Source of the DNA: Pseudomonadota bacterium
GTDB taxonomy: Bacteria; Bdellovibrionota_C; UBA2361; OMII01
DNA length: 38,572 nucleotides
Assembly (NCBI GenBank): GCA_900299035.1
Contig: OMIG01000142.1
Span: 1-38,572, forward strand
Direction: 5' to 3'
The notes under the pieces are model-generated. The model ran no database searches, was not told the origin of the DNA, and worked only from the letters and a program-made list of their open reading frames with translations. The stretch's first letter is position 1. Every line of letters begins with the position of its first letter. The translations under genes were made by a program, and so were the position numbers. This document shows, one piece after another, positions 28,841 through 36,954 of this stretch.

Positions 28841-28845
28841 GGCCG

Positions 28846-29928
28846 ATGAGGGGAGTCGTAGCGATCGCCGCGGCCCTGCTGGCCCTCGCTCAAGCAAGCC
28901 TCGCCATCGCTGCGCCGCAGCTCGCCTCTCGCACCGAGGAGGAGCAGCGAACGATCGACGCCTACAAGCGCGCCAACCAGTCGGTAGTGTTCATCACCAC
29001 CAAGACGTACGTGGTGGACCCCTTCGCCTTCTTCGATGAGCTAAAGCCGCAGCAGGGCACTGGCACCGGCACAATCGTCGACGCCCAGCGCGGCATCGTC
29101 ATCACTAACCTGCACGTGATAGAGGGGGCGCTCGAGTCCGGCGGAAGCGTTGAGATCATGCTCGCCAACGGGCGCAACAGCCGCGCGAAGCTGGTCGGCC
29201 TCGACGCCGAGAGTGACATCGCGGTGTTTCAGCTATCGGACGTCCCAAAGGGGCTCGCGCCGCTGCCGCAGGGCGACTCAAGCGGGCTTGAGGTCGGGCA
29301 GCGCGTGCTCGCAATCGGGAACCCGTTTGGGCTCTACCGCAGCCTGACAACGGGCATCATCTCTTCGCTCGACCGCACGATGAAGACGCCGCGCGGCGCA
29401 GTGCTCAAGGACCTCATCCAGACAGACGCAGCGATCAATCCTGGCAACTCCGGTGGGCCGCTGCTCGACGCTGATGGGCGGCTGATAGGAATCAACACGG
29501 CCATCTTGAGCCAGTCGGGAGACTCGGCGGGAATAGGCTTCGCGGTGCCGATTAACAGCATAAAGCGCATCCTGCCCGAGCTGCTCGCCACGGGGCGCGT
29601 GCGCCGGCCAAACCTCGGCTGGTACCTGGTCGACACCGACCAGGGGCCCATGGTGCTGCGGGTCCTGCCCGCCGGCACGGCCGCCAAGGGCGGCATCCGC
29701 GCCATCGAGCAGGAGATCACCAACGGGGGTATTGTTAGAGGATTCCAGCGAGATATCGAAGGCGCCGACCTGATTTACAAGGTAAACGGGGAAAGAGTTC
29801 ACAATCGTGACGAGGTGGAGGATAGTATCCGGCGCACCAGCCGCACGGAGAGCCTGCGTCTCACGCTGCGCCGCGGCGGCATTTACGGAAAGGAACGCGA
29901 GGTGTCGGTCGTTCCGGCGTGGGAATAG
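28846..29928 (+). CDS. HtrA/Deg-type periplasmic serine protease with one PDZ domain
   Basis: Envelope protease/chaperone of the trypsin fold. The N-terminus is a hydrophobic signal peptide (residues about 1-22, ending ALAIAA; cleaved or retained as an anchor). The catalytic triad is visible as His90 (IVITNLHVIEG), Asp124 (ESDIAVFQL) and Ser202 (NPGNSGGPL), with GTGTGTIVD and GNPFGLYRSLTTGIIS in the usual places. A single PDZ domain follows (about 265-355, with GADLIYKVNGERVHNRDEVE). An insert-like EQEITNGGIVRGFQ precedes its binding strand. The 360-residue length and single PDZ resemble DegS-type proteins, but the class is uncertain. It lies five bases after spoT and overlaps or abuts mutL. 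Confidence 0.9.
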   Translation: MRGVVAIAAALLALAQASLAIAAPQLASRTEEEQRTIDAYKRANQSVVFITTKTYVVDPFAFFDELKPQQGTGTGTIVDAQRGIVITNLHVIEGALESGGSVEIMLANGRNSRAKLVGLDAESDIAVFQLSDVPKGLAPLPQGDSSGLEVGQRVLAIGNPFGLYRSLTTGIISSLDRTMKTPRGAVLKDLIQTDAAINPGNSGGPLLDADGRLIGINTAILSQSGDSAGIGFAVPINSIKRILPELLATGRVRRPNLGWYLVDTDQGPMVLRVLPAGTAAKGGIRAIEQEITNGGIVRGFQRDIEGADLIYKVNGERVHNRDEVEDSIRRTSRTESLRLTLRRGGIYGKEREVSVVPAWE

Positions 29929-29930
29929 GG

Positions 29931-31817
29931 ATGCGGATTAAGGTACTTCCGGACACGGTCATCAACCAGATTGCGGCAGGGGAGGTGGTGGAACGGCCGT
30001 CTTCAGTTGTGCGCGAGCTCGTCGACAACGCGGTCGACGCCGGCGCCACCGACGTGTGCGTCATGCTTGAGTCGGGCGGACACAGCCGCCTCAAGGTGCG
30101 CGACAACGGGTGCGGCATGAGCCGCGACGAGGCGATCCTGGCTTTTGAGCGCCACGCCACCTCGAAGGTCTCATCGATAGAGGACCTCACGACTATTCAG
30201 ACTATGGGATTCCGCGGCGAGGCGCTCGCCTCGATAGCGGCGGTCGCAAAAGTTCGGCTCGTGACCCGCTCGCGCGAGAGCGAGGTCGGCACAAGCGTCA
30301 CCTACCGTGGCGGCAAGCTGGCCGACGTGCAGAGCTGCGCCTGGAGCGAAGGCACCGAGATTGAGGTAGAGCACCTCTTCTTCAACGTCCCAGCGCGCCG
30401 GAAGTTCCTTAAGTCGCCGCGCTCCGAGATGGCCAAGATCCGAACATGGCTTGCGCAGTCGAGCCTCGCTCGGCCGGATGTTCGCTACCGCCTTATCGCT
30501 GATGGCGACGAGGTGCTTAACCTCCCGCGGGCGGGCTCACTTGAAGAGCGCGGGGCGCAGGTGTGCCCAGGAGACTTAATGCCAGTAAGCTTCACCGAGG
30601 GTGGCATCACTGTTGCCGGCAGGCTTGGGCACCCAGGCCAGGCGCTAGCTGACGCCACGGGGCTGGTTGTTCTGATTAACAATCGGCTGGTGTCGGACAA
30701 GATCGTGGTGCGCGCTGTGCGTGAAGGGTACGACTCGATGCTCAAAGACCGGGAGTTCCCGGTCGGCTACCTCGCAATCTCGCTCCCTGCGCCGGATGTC
30801 GACGTGAACGTGCATCCACAGAAGAGTGAAGTTCGTTTTAGGCACCCAAACCAGATCTTTGCAGTAGTGCAGGGGGCGGTGCTCTCTGCGGTGCGGCGCA
30901 TTAAGAGGCCGATGCAGGTGCCGATGCAGATGAAGATGCAGGTGCCGCAGCCAGTGGCCGAAAATGCAGCAGTCGCTGCAGCCCCCGCGATAACGATGCG
31001 TGCCCAGCCGCTCTCCTTTATGCAGGCGGCGCCGGCCGAATCGTCCCGTTCCCTGCAAGACTTAGTGCGCGAGGCGTTCCCAGAAGGTCCGCGCTATCAG
31101 CCAGCCCCGCAGGCGGTTTCGTCGTACGTTCGGCAGGAGGATGTGGCACCTCAGGTGGCGGAGGCGCCGCGGATGCCAGTACTGGCTCCAGCTCCGGCTG
31201 CTCCCGTGGCTGCGCCGGACGAGGGAGAGTTCCGATTCTCAAGCCTGCGCTACGTCGGACAGGTGCTTAACTGCTACCTCGTGTGTGAGCTCGATGAGCG
31301 GCTCGTAGTGGTCGACATGCATGCGGCGCACGAGCGGGTTAACTACAACCGCATTCGAAGGGCGCGAGCCGAGCAGAAGCTAACCACCCAGAAGCTTCTC
31401 ATTCCAGAGAGCGTAAAGCTCACCGCAGAGCAGGTCGCAGCCCTGATGGACCAGCAGGAGGCGCTCGCAGCGCTTGCGTTTGAGATTAAGCAGTCATCGC
31501 TCGACACAGTCGAGATTCATGGAGTGCCCGCAATCATCTCCCACCTGCGCTGTGGAGCTCTGCTCAAGGAGCTTGCGGCTGAGCCGGTCGTGGAAGGCTG
31601 GCGCGAGCGGCTTGAGGAGCGAATTGATCACATGGCGGCTCGCATCGCGTGCCACGCAAGCGTTCGTTCTGGCGACACGATGTCCCGCCCTGAGGCGTAC
31701 GCCCTCTTTGCGCAGATGGATGAGGCAGAGCTCTCAGGTGCCTGTCCGCACGGGCGCCCCGTCGTAGCCGAGTTCAGCCGCGATGCGGTTGAGCGCTGGT
31801 TTGGCCGAGACCGGTAG
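29931..31817 (+). CDS. mutL: DNA mismatch repair protein MutL
   Basis: Matchmaker ATPase, and often endonuclease, of mismatch repair acting with MutS. The GHKL N-terminus shows INQIAAGEVVERPSSVVRELVDNAVDAGA, DNGCGM, RHATSK and GFRGEALASIA. A proline/alanine/glutamine-rich linker (about 325-430, repeated PMQVPMQMKMQVP) joins the C-terminal dimer domain. The endonuclease-type motif reads DMHAAHERVNYN: the DxHAxxE part is kept but the following expected Glu is Asn. ACHASVR and CPHGRP, the other metal-site motifs, are present. I start at ATG 29931, two bases after the protease stop (628 residues). A GTG at 29919 would add four residues and overlap. Confidence 0.96.
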   Translation: MRIKVLPDTVINQIAAGEVVERPSSVVRELVDNAVDAGATDVCVMLESGGHSRLKVRDNGCGMSRDEAILAFERHATSKVSSIEDLTTIQTMGFRGEALASIAAVAKVRLVTRSRESEVGTSVTYRGGKLADVQSCAWSEGTEIEVEHLFFNVPARRKFLKSPRSEMAKIRTWLAQSSLARPDVRYRLIADGDEVLNLPRAGSLEERGAQVCPGDLMPVSFTEGGITVAGRLGHPGQALADATGLVVLINNRLVSDKIVVRAVREGYDSMLKDREFPVGYLAISLPAPDVDVNVHPQKSEVRFRHPNQIFAVVQGAVLSAVRRIKRPMQVPMQMKMQVPQPVAENAAVAAAPAITMRAQPLSFMQAAPAESSRSLQDLVREAFPEGPRYQPAPQAVSSYVRQEDVAPQVAEAPRMPVLAPAPAAPVAAPDEGEFRFSSLRYVGQVLNCYLVCELDERLVVVDMHAAHERVNYNRIRRARAEQKLTTQKLLIPESVKLTAEQVAALMDQQEALAALAFEIKQSSLDTVEIHGVPAIISHLRCGALLKELAAEPVVEGWRERLEERIDHMAARIACHASVRSGDTMSRPEAYALFAQMDEAELSGACPHGRPVVAEFSRDAVERWFGRDR

Positions 31818-31826
31818 CGCCTTTTC

Positions 31827-32867
31827 ATGCTCAAGAAACCGATCACCACCGTGGCAGTGTGTGGCCCTACAGCTTCGGGCAAGAGCGACCTATCGATTGC
31901 GCTCGCGCAGGGGCTTAACGGCGAAGTGGTGAACGTGGACTCCGTGCAGGTGTACCGTGGGCTCGACGTTGGCTCTGCGAAGCTCTCGCTAACGGAGAGA
32001 GGAGGGGTGCCGCACCACCTGCTGGATGTGTTTGAGCCGAACCAGTCAGCTAACGTCGCGCAGTTTCGCACTCTCGCTTTGGACGCCGTTCGGGATATCC
32101 GCGAGCGTGGCAAGCTGCCGCTCCTGGTGGGCGGCTCAGGCATGTACTTTACGATCTTGCTTCACGGCTTGGCTGAGGTGCCGCCGACCCCGGCGGACGT
32201 TCGCGCCGCTGTCGCTGCGCTGTCTCCGGAGCAGATGTACGCAGAGCTGGCGCAAGCCGACCCTGACACCGCAGCGCGACTTAACCGCAACGACGTGCAG
32301 CGCATCTCGCGTGCCCTTGAGATCGTTAGGGTCACAGGGAAAAAGCCGAGCGAGCTTCTCGCCGCGCACGAGTTCTCAGGCGCTGACATCGTCTCAATTG
32401 TGCTCGTGCTGTGCCGCCCGCGCAGCGAGCTGTACGCCAGGATAGACGCGCGCTCGGCGCTGATGGTTGAGCGCGGATTGGCGCAGGAGACTCAAGCGAT
32501 CCTTTCCAGGTTCGGTGACGTGCCGGCACTTGAGACCTTAGGGTACAAGCAGGCCAAGGCGCTCCTGGCAGGTGAGCTGCGCCACGAGCAGCTAGCCCAC
32601 GAGATAGCGCTCCACACTCGCCGCTTCGCCAAGCGCCAGATGACCTACTGGCGAAACGAGCCCGCCAAGCGTGGCTGGCTAGTGCGCCCTGCAGACGATG
32701 AGCCGGGCGAGGAGATCGCAGGGTTTGAGAGCTTCCCGGCACGTGCCCAGAAGCGCATGAAAGGCTTCCGCGCCATGTGCCTGCCGGCGCATGAGCTTCT
32801 CGCCGCCCTCCAGCAGCGCCTCTCTCAGCCGCTGGAGAGGAGTGAGGTTTGGTTTCTCTCCGTGTAG
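31827..32867 (+). CDS. miaA: tRNA dimethylallyltransferase
   Basis: Transfers dimethylallyl from DMAPP to N6 of adenine 37 in UNN-reading tRNAs; its substrate comes from the MEP pathway whose dxr gene is also in this window. P-loop GPTASGKS (residues 13-20), VNVDSVQVYRGLDVGSAK, VPHHLLDVFEP, FRTLALDAV and LLVGGSGMYF are standard. The RFAKRQMTYWRNE segment near the C-terminus is the conserved tRNA-binding motif. At 346 residues it has a C-terminal extension of about 30 beyond E. coli (316). The mutL-miaA order is conserved in many proteobacteria. No hfq gene follows, unlike in enterobacteria. A terminator-like structure lies at 32977-33005. Confidence 0.96.
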   Translation: MLKKPITTVAVCGPTASGKSDLSIALAQGLNGEVVNVDSVQVYRGLDVGSAKLSLTERGGVPHHLLDVFEPNQSANVAQFRTLALDAVRDIRERGKLPLLVGGSGMYFTILLHGLAEVPPTPADVRAAVAALSPEQMYAELAQADPDTAARLNRNDVQRISRALEIVRVTGKKPSELLAAHEFSGADIVSIVLVLCRPRSELYARIDARSALMVERGLAQETQAILSRFGDVPALETLGYKQAKALLAGELRHEQLAHEIALHTRRFAKRQMTYWRNEPAKRGWLVRPADDEPGEEIAGFESFPARAQKRMKGFRAMCLPAHELLAALQQRLSQPLERSEVWFLSV

Positions 32868-32942
32868 ATTGGCTCTTTCAAGCACCCTTGTCCTAGAGTC
32901 CTGACGACCCGTGCCATTTTTTCTTTTCATCATCCCCCGCCA

Positions 32943-33005
32943 GCGAGCACGTGCACCTGCTCGCAAATGTCCCCGCAAAAGGCGATATAAGCTCGTCGCC
33001 CTTTT
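32943..33005 (+). terminator. Terminator region after miaA, with CACGTG hairpin
   Basis: Two structures: GCGAGCA-8-TGCTCGC (32943-32964), whose loop holds the CGTGCAC unit seen in other intergenic tracts; and AAAAGG.CGA-10-TCGCCCTTTTT (32977-33005), a stem followed by T and preceded by A, the pattern of a possibly bidirectional intrinsic terminator. Confidence 0.6.
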
Positions 33006-33085
33006 TGTTACCTCTATAACGCACGGCTCATAAACCTCTCTTGAGCCTCTTGACAGATTTTTTCTGGAGGATTCATCTGGCCTGT

Positions 33086-33715
33086 ATGAGCAACTCTCGT
33101 GTCCCTGATTACTGGCGCCAAGCCTGCCGTGAGCTAAGCCTCAGGGATCCCGTGATGAGGCGCCTGATCGCTGAATGTACAGACGCTCGATTTCGCTCCC
33201 GAGGGTCAGCCTTCGAGACGCTCTTGAGAGCCATCGTTGGCCAACAGATATCTGTTAAGGCAGCTCAATCTGTGTGGGATAGGTTCGCCGTTGCCGTGTC
33301 AGAGATCTCGCCGGAGCGTGTCCTCGCGTCGAGCAGCCGCCTGCTTCGGTCGTGCGGGCTCTCTCAGCAGAAGGTTTCCTACATCCAGGATCTCTCGCAG
33401 CACTTCATCTCTGGGAAGCTAAAGCCACGCGGCTTCCATGCTAAAACCGACGAAGAGCTTGTGAGGCTCCTGTGTGATGTCCGCGGTATTGGGCAGTGGA
33501 CCGCCGAGATGTTTCTCATCTTCCACCTCAACCGTCCTGATGTGTATCCGCTGCAAGACATAGGGCTCATCCGCGCCATCGAAAAGACGTACCGCGGCGG
33601 GGAATCGGCAACAAAAAAGGAGCTTATCGCCCTCGGCGACACGTGGCGACCATGGCGCACGGTCGCGACATGGCACCTGTGGCGCAGCCTGGACCCGATT
33701 CCGGTGGAGTATTAG
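33086..33715 (+). CDS. DNA-3-methyladenine glycosylase, AlkA/HhH-GPD type
   Basis: Base-excision-repair glycosylase that removes alkylated bases such as 3-methyladenine. The HhH-GPD fold is visible: FETLLRAIVGQQISVKAAQSVWDR (about 43-66), the helix-hairpin-helix DVRGIGQWTAEMFLIF (131-146), and the catalytic Asp158 in DVYPLQDIGL, where the family has Pro-x-x-D. The ending WRPWRTVATWHLWRSLD matches the conserved C-terminus. The 209-residue single-domain size fits the small AlkA class without the N-terminal domain. Start choice is uncertain: the ATG at 33086 has GGAGG 15 bases away, while a TTG at 33041 gives 224 residues, and CTG at 33077 has ideal spacing to GGAGG. Transcribed alone between two terminators. 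Confidence 0.9.
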   Translation: MSNSRVPDYWRQACRELSLRDPVMRRLIAECTDARFRSRGSAFETLLRAIVGQQISVKAAQSVWDRFAVAVSEISPERVLASSSRLLRSCGLSQQKVSYIQDLSQHFISGKLKPRGFHAKTDEELVRLLCDVRGIGQWTAEMFLIFHLNRPDVYPLQDIGLIRAIEKTYRGGESATKKELIALGDTWRPWRTVATWHLWRSLDPIPVEY

Positions 33716-33768
33716 GGCGAAGGGAGACTCCTTTTTTCGTCGCCTGCCTTCAGGCTGGACCTTCGCCC
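33715..33768 (+). terminator. Nested terminator structure after glycosylase gene
   Basis: GGGCGAAGG (33715-33723) and CCTTCGCCC (33760-33768) form a perfect 9-bp stem. Inside lie AAGG-6-CCTT followed by TTTTCG (33720-33737) and GCCTG-CCTT-CAGGC (33742-33755). The inner first hairpin with its T-run is a plausible terminator directly behind the stop. Confidence 0.6.
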
Positions 33769-33866
33769 AGGATTCTCTGTACCTGACCGAAATAGTCAGT
33801 ATTGGCTAGATCTGGCGGGCAGTGGCTCGCGGGGGTTCTTGGAAAGCATTTTTGCTTGAGGTTGTT

Positions 33867-33895
33867 TTGACTAGGATCTGGGCGCTCCGTAAGCT
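33867..33895 (+). promoter_or_regulatory. Possible promoter for HD phosphohydrolase gene
   Basis: TTGACT (33867-33872), a 17-base spacer and TAAGCT (33890-33895). The -35 is good, the -10 weak. A second TTGACG at 33896 lacks a partner. It stands about 47 bases before the ATG. Confidence 0.35.
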
Positions 33896-33942
33896 TTGAC
33901 GCGACTGTATTTCTCTCAACAAGTCGCACTACGAGGTAGCTT

Positions 33943-35382
33943 ATGGAGCCGTTTGCCGCATCGCAGAATTCCACAGGGTTAGGGGAAGCCACCTCTAACG
34001 ATCGACTGACAGTCCCCCCCAGCGCCTTTCAGCGCACGGCAGAGAAGGAGCACGACCTCTTCGTTGCTGAGCAGGCCTACCGCCGCTTCAAAGGCAAGGC
34101 AGAGAACAGGCCGTGGCTAGTGCGCTCTACGCTCGACCCGCTGCACGGGGTCGATCTCAAGCCTGGCAACCCGCTGCACCAGGTTATTAAGGGGCTGCTC
34201 GACGCGCCGGTGCTTCAGCGCATGCGCCACATAAGCCAGCTATCGGCGGGTTCGTGGGTATTTCCGGATGCTGTGCAGCCACGGTTCGGTCACGTGCTTG
34301 GCTGCGCGTACCTTACGGCGCAGCTCCTAGACGACCTTCGCCCGCGGGTATCTGAGGGGATACAGAAGCAGATTGACCAGTACGGCAAAGCCGTGGTGGC
34401 CTACGCGCTCCTTCACGACCTGGGGCACATCGCCCCCGGCTCGCACGTGGCGCAGTGGGTATGGTTTCCTCAAAACAGCGATGCGCACGAGATCATATCG
34501 CGCAAGATCATCGAAGAGGACCCCGGCTTCCGGGCGAAGCTTGAGGGTATTCTTGGGCGGCAAGGGGTTAACGACCTGAGCGCGATGCTGCGAGAGGACG
34601 GGTCTGTTCCGCAGTGGACTTGGCAGATGATCACCGGCGGCGGCTGGAACACGGACCGGGGAGACTGGGTGCTCCGAGATGGGCACTTCGCCGGGGTTAA
34701 GTACGGAGACTACGACCTCGCCATCATCCAGAAGTACCTCACGATCACAGACGACGGGCAGTTTGCCATAGAAGAGGAGGGTGTCGATTCGCTCGAAAGC
34801 TTCTTTAGGGCCCGCGCAGACATGTACCGCCAGGTGTACGGTCACCGCACCTGCAAAGTGGGAGAGCAGATGATGATCGGCCTTGGGCGGCGTGCCCGCG
34901 AGCTGTTTCAGGCAGGGTATGACCTTCCAGCCGATGCGGCGATGGTCGAGGTGCTGCGCGCCAAGAACGTAGAGGACCTCTCGCTCGCAACTGTCCTGCG
35001 CATGACAGAGTACTGGGCAAACTACCACATCGACGCGTGGAGCAGCTGCTCTGACCTTACCCTGCGCGAGCTTTCGACACGCATCCTGACCCGGCAGCCG
35101 TTCAAGCGCTTTCCGTGCGATGATGAGCGCCACAAGATTCTGCTCAAGCTCGTGACTGAGTCGGGGCTTGACCCGAACTACTTCCTCTACAGGATGGAGC
35201 CCAAGCCGATCGACCTCGCGAAGGACCTACGGAACGCCCTCAAGGTAAAGGTCGGCGGCACCCTAGTCCCGCTCACTCAGCACAGCGCAACCATGGAGGC
35301 TCTCGATAAGGTAGCGGTGCTTAAGTCAAAGCCGTTCCTTGCGGTTCCGATGGACTGCTTCAAGGAATACAGAGAGCCCTAA
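33943..35382 (+). CDS. HD-domain phosphohydrolase, SAMHD1/dGTPase-like
   Basis: Probable metal-dependent nucleotide phosphohydrolase, possibly a dNTP triphosphohydrolase. The metal site pattern H...HD...D of the SAMHD1/YdhJ type is visible: RMRHISQLS (the usual QRLRRI..L region), His117 in RFGHVLG, His158-Asp159 in ALLHDLGHIAPGSH, and Asp238 in NTDRGDWVLRDGHFAG, equivalent to the D.DRxDYL.RD motif. At 479 residues it fits this family; the C-terminal half is helical with no second recognised domain. The ATG has GAGG at good spacing. It stands alone with its own promoter region. The substrate is unknown; dNTP pool control or phage defence are possibilities from the family only. Confidence 0.85.
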   Translation: MEPFAASQNSTGLGEATSNDRLTVPPSAFQRTAEKEHDLFVAEQAYRRFKGKAENRPWLVRSTLDPLHGVDLKPGNPLHQVIKGLLDAPVLQRMRHISQLSAGSWVFPDAVQPRFGHVLGCAYLTAQLLDDLRPRVSEGIQKQIDQYGKAVVAYALLHDLGHIAPGSHVAQWVWFPQNSDAHEIISRKIIEEDPGFRAKLEGILGRQGVNDLSAMLREDGSVPQWTWQMITGGGWNTDRGDWVLRDGHFAGVKYGDYDLAIIQKYLTITDDGQFAIEEEGVDSLESFFRARADMYRQVYGHRTCKVGEQMMIGLGRRARELFQAGYDLPADAAMVEVLRAKNVEDLSLATVLRMTEYWANYHIDAWSSCSDLTLRELSTRILTRQPFKRFPCDDERHKILLKLVTESGLDPNYFLYRMEPKPIDLAKDLRNALKVKVGGTLVPLTQHSATMEALDKVAVLKSKPFLAVPMDCFKEYREP

Positions 35383-35681
35383 TAGTAAGGGTGCCTTCGT
35401 GAGCAGGCTCGCCAACCCCGACAACGAACAAGGCTGCGCTTCAAGCAGTCCAGCGAAGCAGAGCGGTTCCGCTGCGCGAGTGTGGAGAGGGGGGCGAGAA
35501 GCTTGACTCTGCCGAAGCGATCCGAGGTGTCGTAGCGCTATCTGACAACGATTGGACGTTCTTCCAGAGCTACATCGCCGAGCGCGGCTACGAGGCGTAG
35601 GGTAGGGAAAAGGGTAAGGCTAACGGCAGCGGTCGCGCCTGAGGGGCTGCCGCTCCGGCGCTTTCCTGGTATCCTCGCGCC
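35383..35681. other. 299-base gap between HD gene and antiporter
   Basis: No intact gene is seen. From about 35400 to 35600 a stretch stays open in the frame ending at the TAG 35598-35600 and reads protein-like at its end (GEKLDSAEAIRGVVALSDNDWTFFQ...). It has no ATG, GTG or TTG start, so it may be a gene remnant or chance. A GGCAGC / GCTGCC stem (35625-35651) follows. Confidence 0.4.
35667..35681 (+). promoter_or_regulatory. Extended -10 promoter, possibly leaderless mRNA
   Basis: TGG-TATCCT (35667-35675) is an extended -10 element six bases before the GTG start of the antiporter gene at 35682. Transcription would be expected to start about at the GTG itself. No ribosome-binding site lies ahead of it, in agreement with a leaderless mRNA. 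Confidence 0.35.
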
Positions 35682-36842
35682 GTGGGAATAGCAACGGACC
35701 TGATATACATCATCCTGGCTGCGCTGGTGGGCGGAATGGTGGCGCACACGCTCAGGCAGCCGCTCATCTTTGGCTACATCCTGGCCGGCGTGATGGTGGG
35801 CCCTTACACGGGCGGGGTCACGGTTCAGCAGGTTGACGACATCAAGATGCTGGCGGAGATCGGGATCGCGCTGCTGCTCTTTGCGATCGGGCTCGAGTTT
35901 TCGCTCTCTGACCTGCGTCGGCTCGCCAAGATCTCGTTTATCGCAACGCCGCTGCAGGTTGTTATCTGCGCCCTTGGCGGATACCTGGTGGCTTTCGCGT
36001 TTGGCATGCCGCCGCAAGACGCGATCTGGTTCGGCTCGGCTGTATCGCTCTCTAGCACGATGGTCGTGGTCAAGGTGCTTGAGGCGCGCAAGACGCTCGA
36101 TTCTTCGATCGGGCGGCTGGGAGTTGCGGTGCTTGTTGCCCAGGATCTCGCTGTGGTGCCGATCATGCTCATCGTGCCGCAGCTCACGCAGGAGAGTATC
36201 GGGTTGGAGCCGCTCGCTGTCGCTCTCGGCAAGTCGGCGCTGTTTCTGGCGCTCATCTTAGTTGCCGGCAACCGGTTCCTGCCGCGCTTCTTCCGATTTA
36301 TTGCACGGCGTGACTCGAAGGAGCTGCTCTTCCTCGCCACCCTCGGCGTTGCGTTTGGGACAGGGGCTGCGTTTCACGAGATGGGATTCTCGTTTGCGCT
36401 CGGGGCTTTTGTGGCGGGCATGCTGCTCAGTGAGACAGACTTTCGGCAGCAGGCGCACAGTGACGTTTCGGGGTTACGCGATCTCTTTGCGCTAATCTTC
36501 TTTGCCTCGGTCGGCATGCTCTTTGACCCGCAGTTTTTTGCGGCGCATGCGTCAACGATTGTGCCCTTGGCGGCGACGATCGTGGCGCTCAAGGCAGTTG
36601 TCATTGGGGCAGTGGTGCTTATGTTCGGAAGCGCGCCTGGGGCTGCCGTCTCGGTTGGGGCGGGGCTCTCGCAGGTGGGGGAGTTTGCGTTCGTGATCGG
36701 GGGCGCAGGCGTGGCGCTCGGGCATTTCTCTGGGGAGTCTTTCTCTCTTCTGCTCTCTGTGACGCTGCTCTCGATGGCTGTCACGCCGATGCTGTTCGCG
36801 GTGGCGAATTACGTAGTGAGACGCGCCAAAGCGGCTGAATAA
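35682..36842 (+). CDS. CPA2-type monovalent cation:proton antiporter (membrane part)
   Basis: Inner-membrane exchanger of K+ or Na+ for H+, similar to KefB/YbaL/CPA2 proteins. About 12-13 hydrophobic segments are visible. Family marks are LRQPLIFGYILAGVMVGPYTGG at the start, ALLLFAIGLEFSLSDLRRL, SLSSTMVVVKVLEA, and VAQDLAVVPIM, where the Q-D stands at the ion-binding position. Further on are GFSFALGAFVAGMLLSETDF, LFFASVGMLFDP-like FFASVGMLFDP and SQVGEFAFVIGG. It ends at 386 residues and therefore lacks the cytoplasmic RCK/TrkA-N and -C domains of KefB/C (about 600), as many CPA2 members do. The start is GTG with no ribosome site. The regulatory ligand and transported ion are unknown. Confidence 0.92.
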   Translation: MGIATDLIYIILAALVGGMVAHTLRQPLIFGYILAGVMVGPYTGGVTVQQVDDIKMLAEIGIALLLFAIGLEFSLSDLRRLAKISFIATPLQVVICALGGYLVAFAFGMPPQDAIWFGSAVSLSSTMVVVKVLEARKTLDSSIGRLGVAVLVAQDLAVVPIMLIVPQLTQESIGLEPLAVALGKSALFLALILVAGNRFLPRFFRFIARRDSKELLFLATLGVAFGTGAAFHEMGFSFALGAFVAGMLLSETDFRQQAHSDVSGLRDLFALIFFASVGMLFDPQFFAAHASTIVPLAATIVALKAVVIGAVVLMFGSAPGAAVSVGAGLSQVGEFAFVIGGAGVALGHFSGESFSLLLSVTLLSMAVTPMLFAVANYVVRRAKAAE

Positions 36843-36858
36843 GTTGTTGTATCAGGTA

Positions 36859-36890
36859 GTTGTGGTGTGTCGGGGCGGTTTGACCACAAC
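36859..36890. promoter_or_regulatory. Inverted repeat overlapping accA promoter region
   Basis: GTTGTGGT (36859-36866) and ACCACAAC (36883-36890) form a perfect 8-bp dyad separated by 16 bases. Its right half overlaps TTGACC (36880-36885), a possible -35 element of accA with only weak -10 candidates (TGGAAT, 36901-36906, spacing 15). It could be an operator for fatty-acid regulation or the antiporter terminator. Confidence 0.4.
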
Positions 36891-36954
36891 CCGCATTGTG
36901 TGGAATCATCCCCGACTTGTGTTCTAACTCTTTGTTTTTCAAGGTGAGAGCAGT

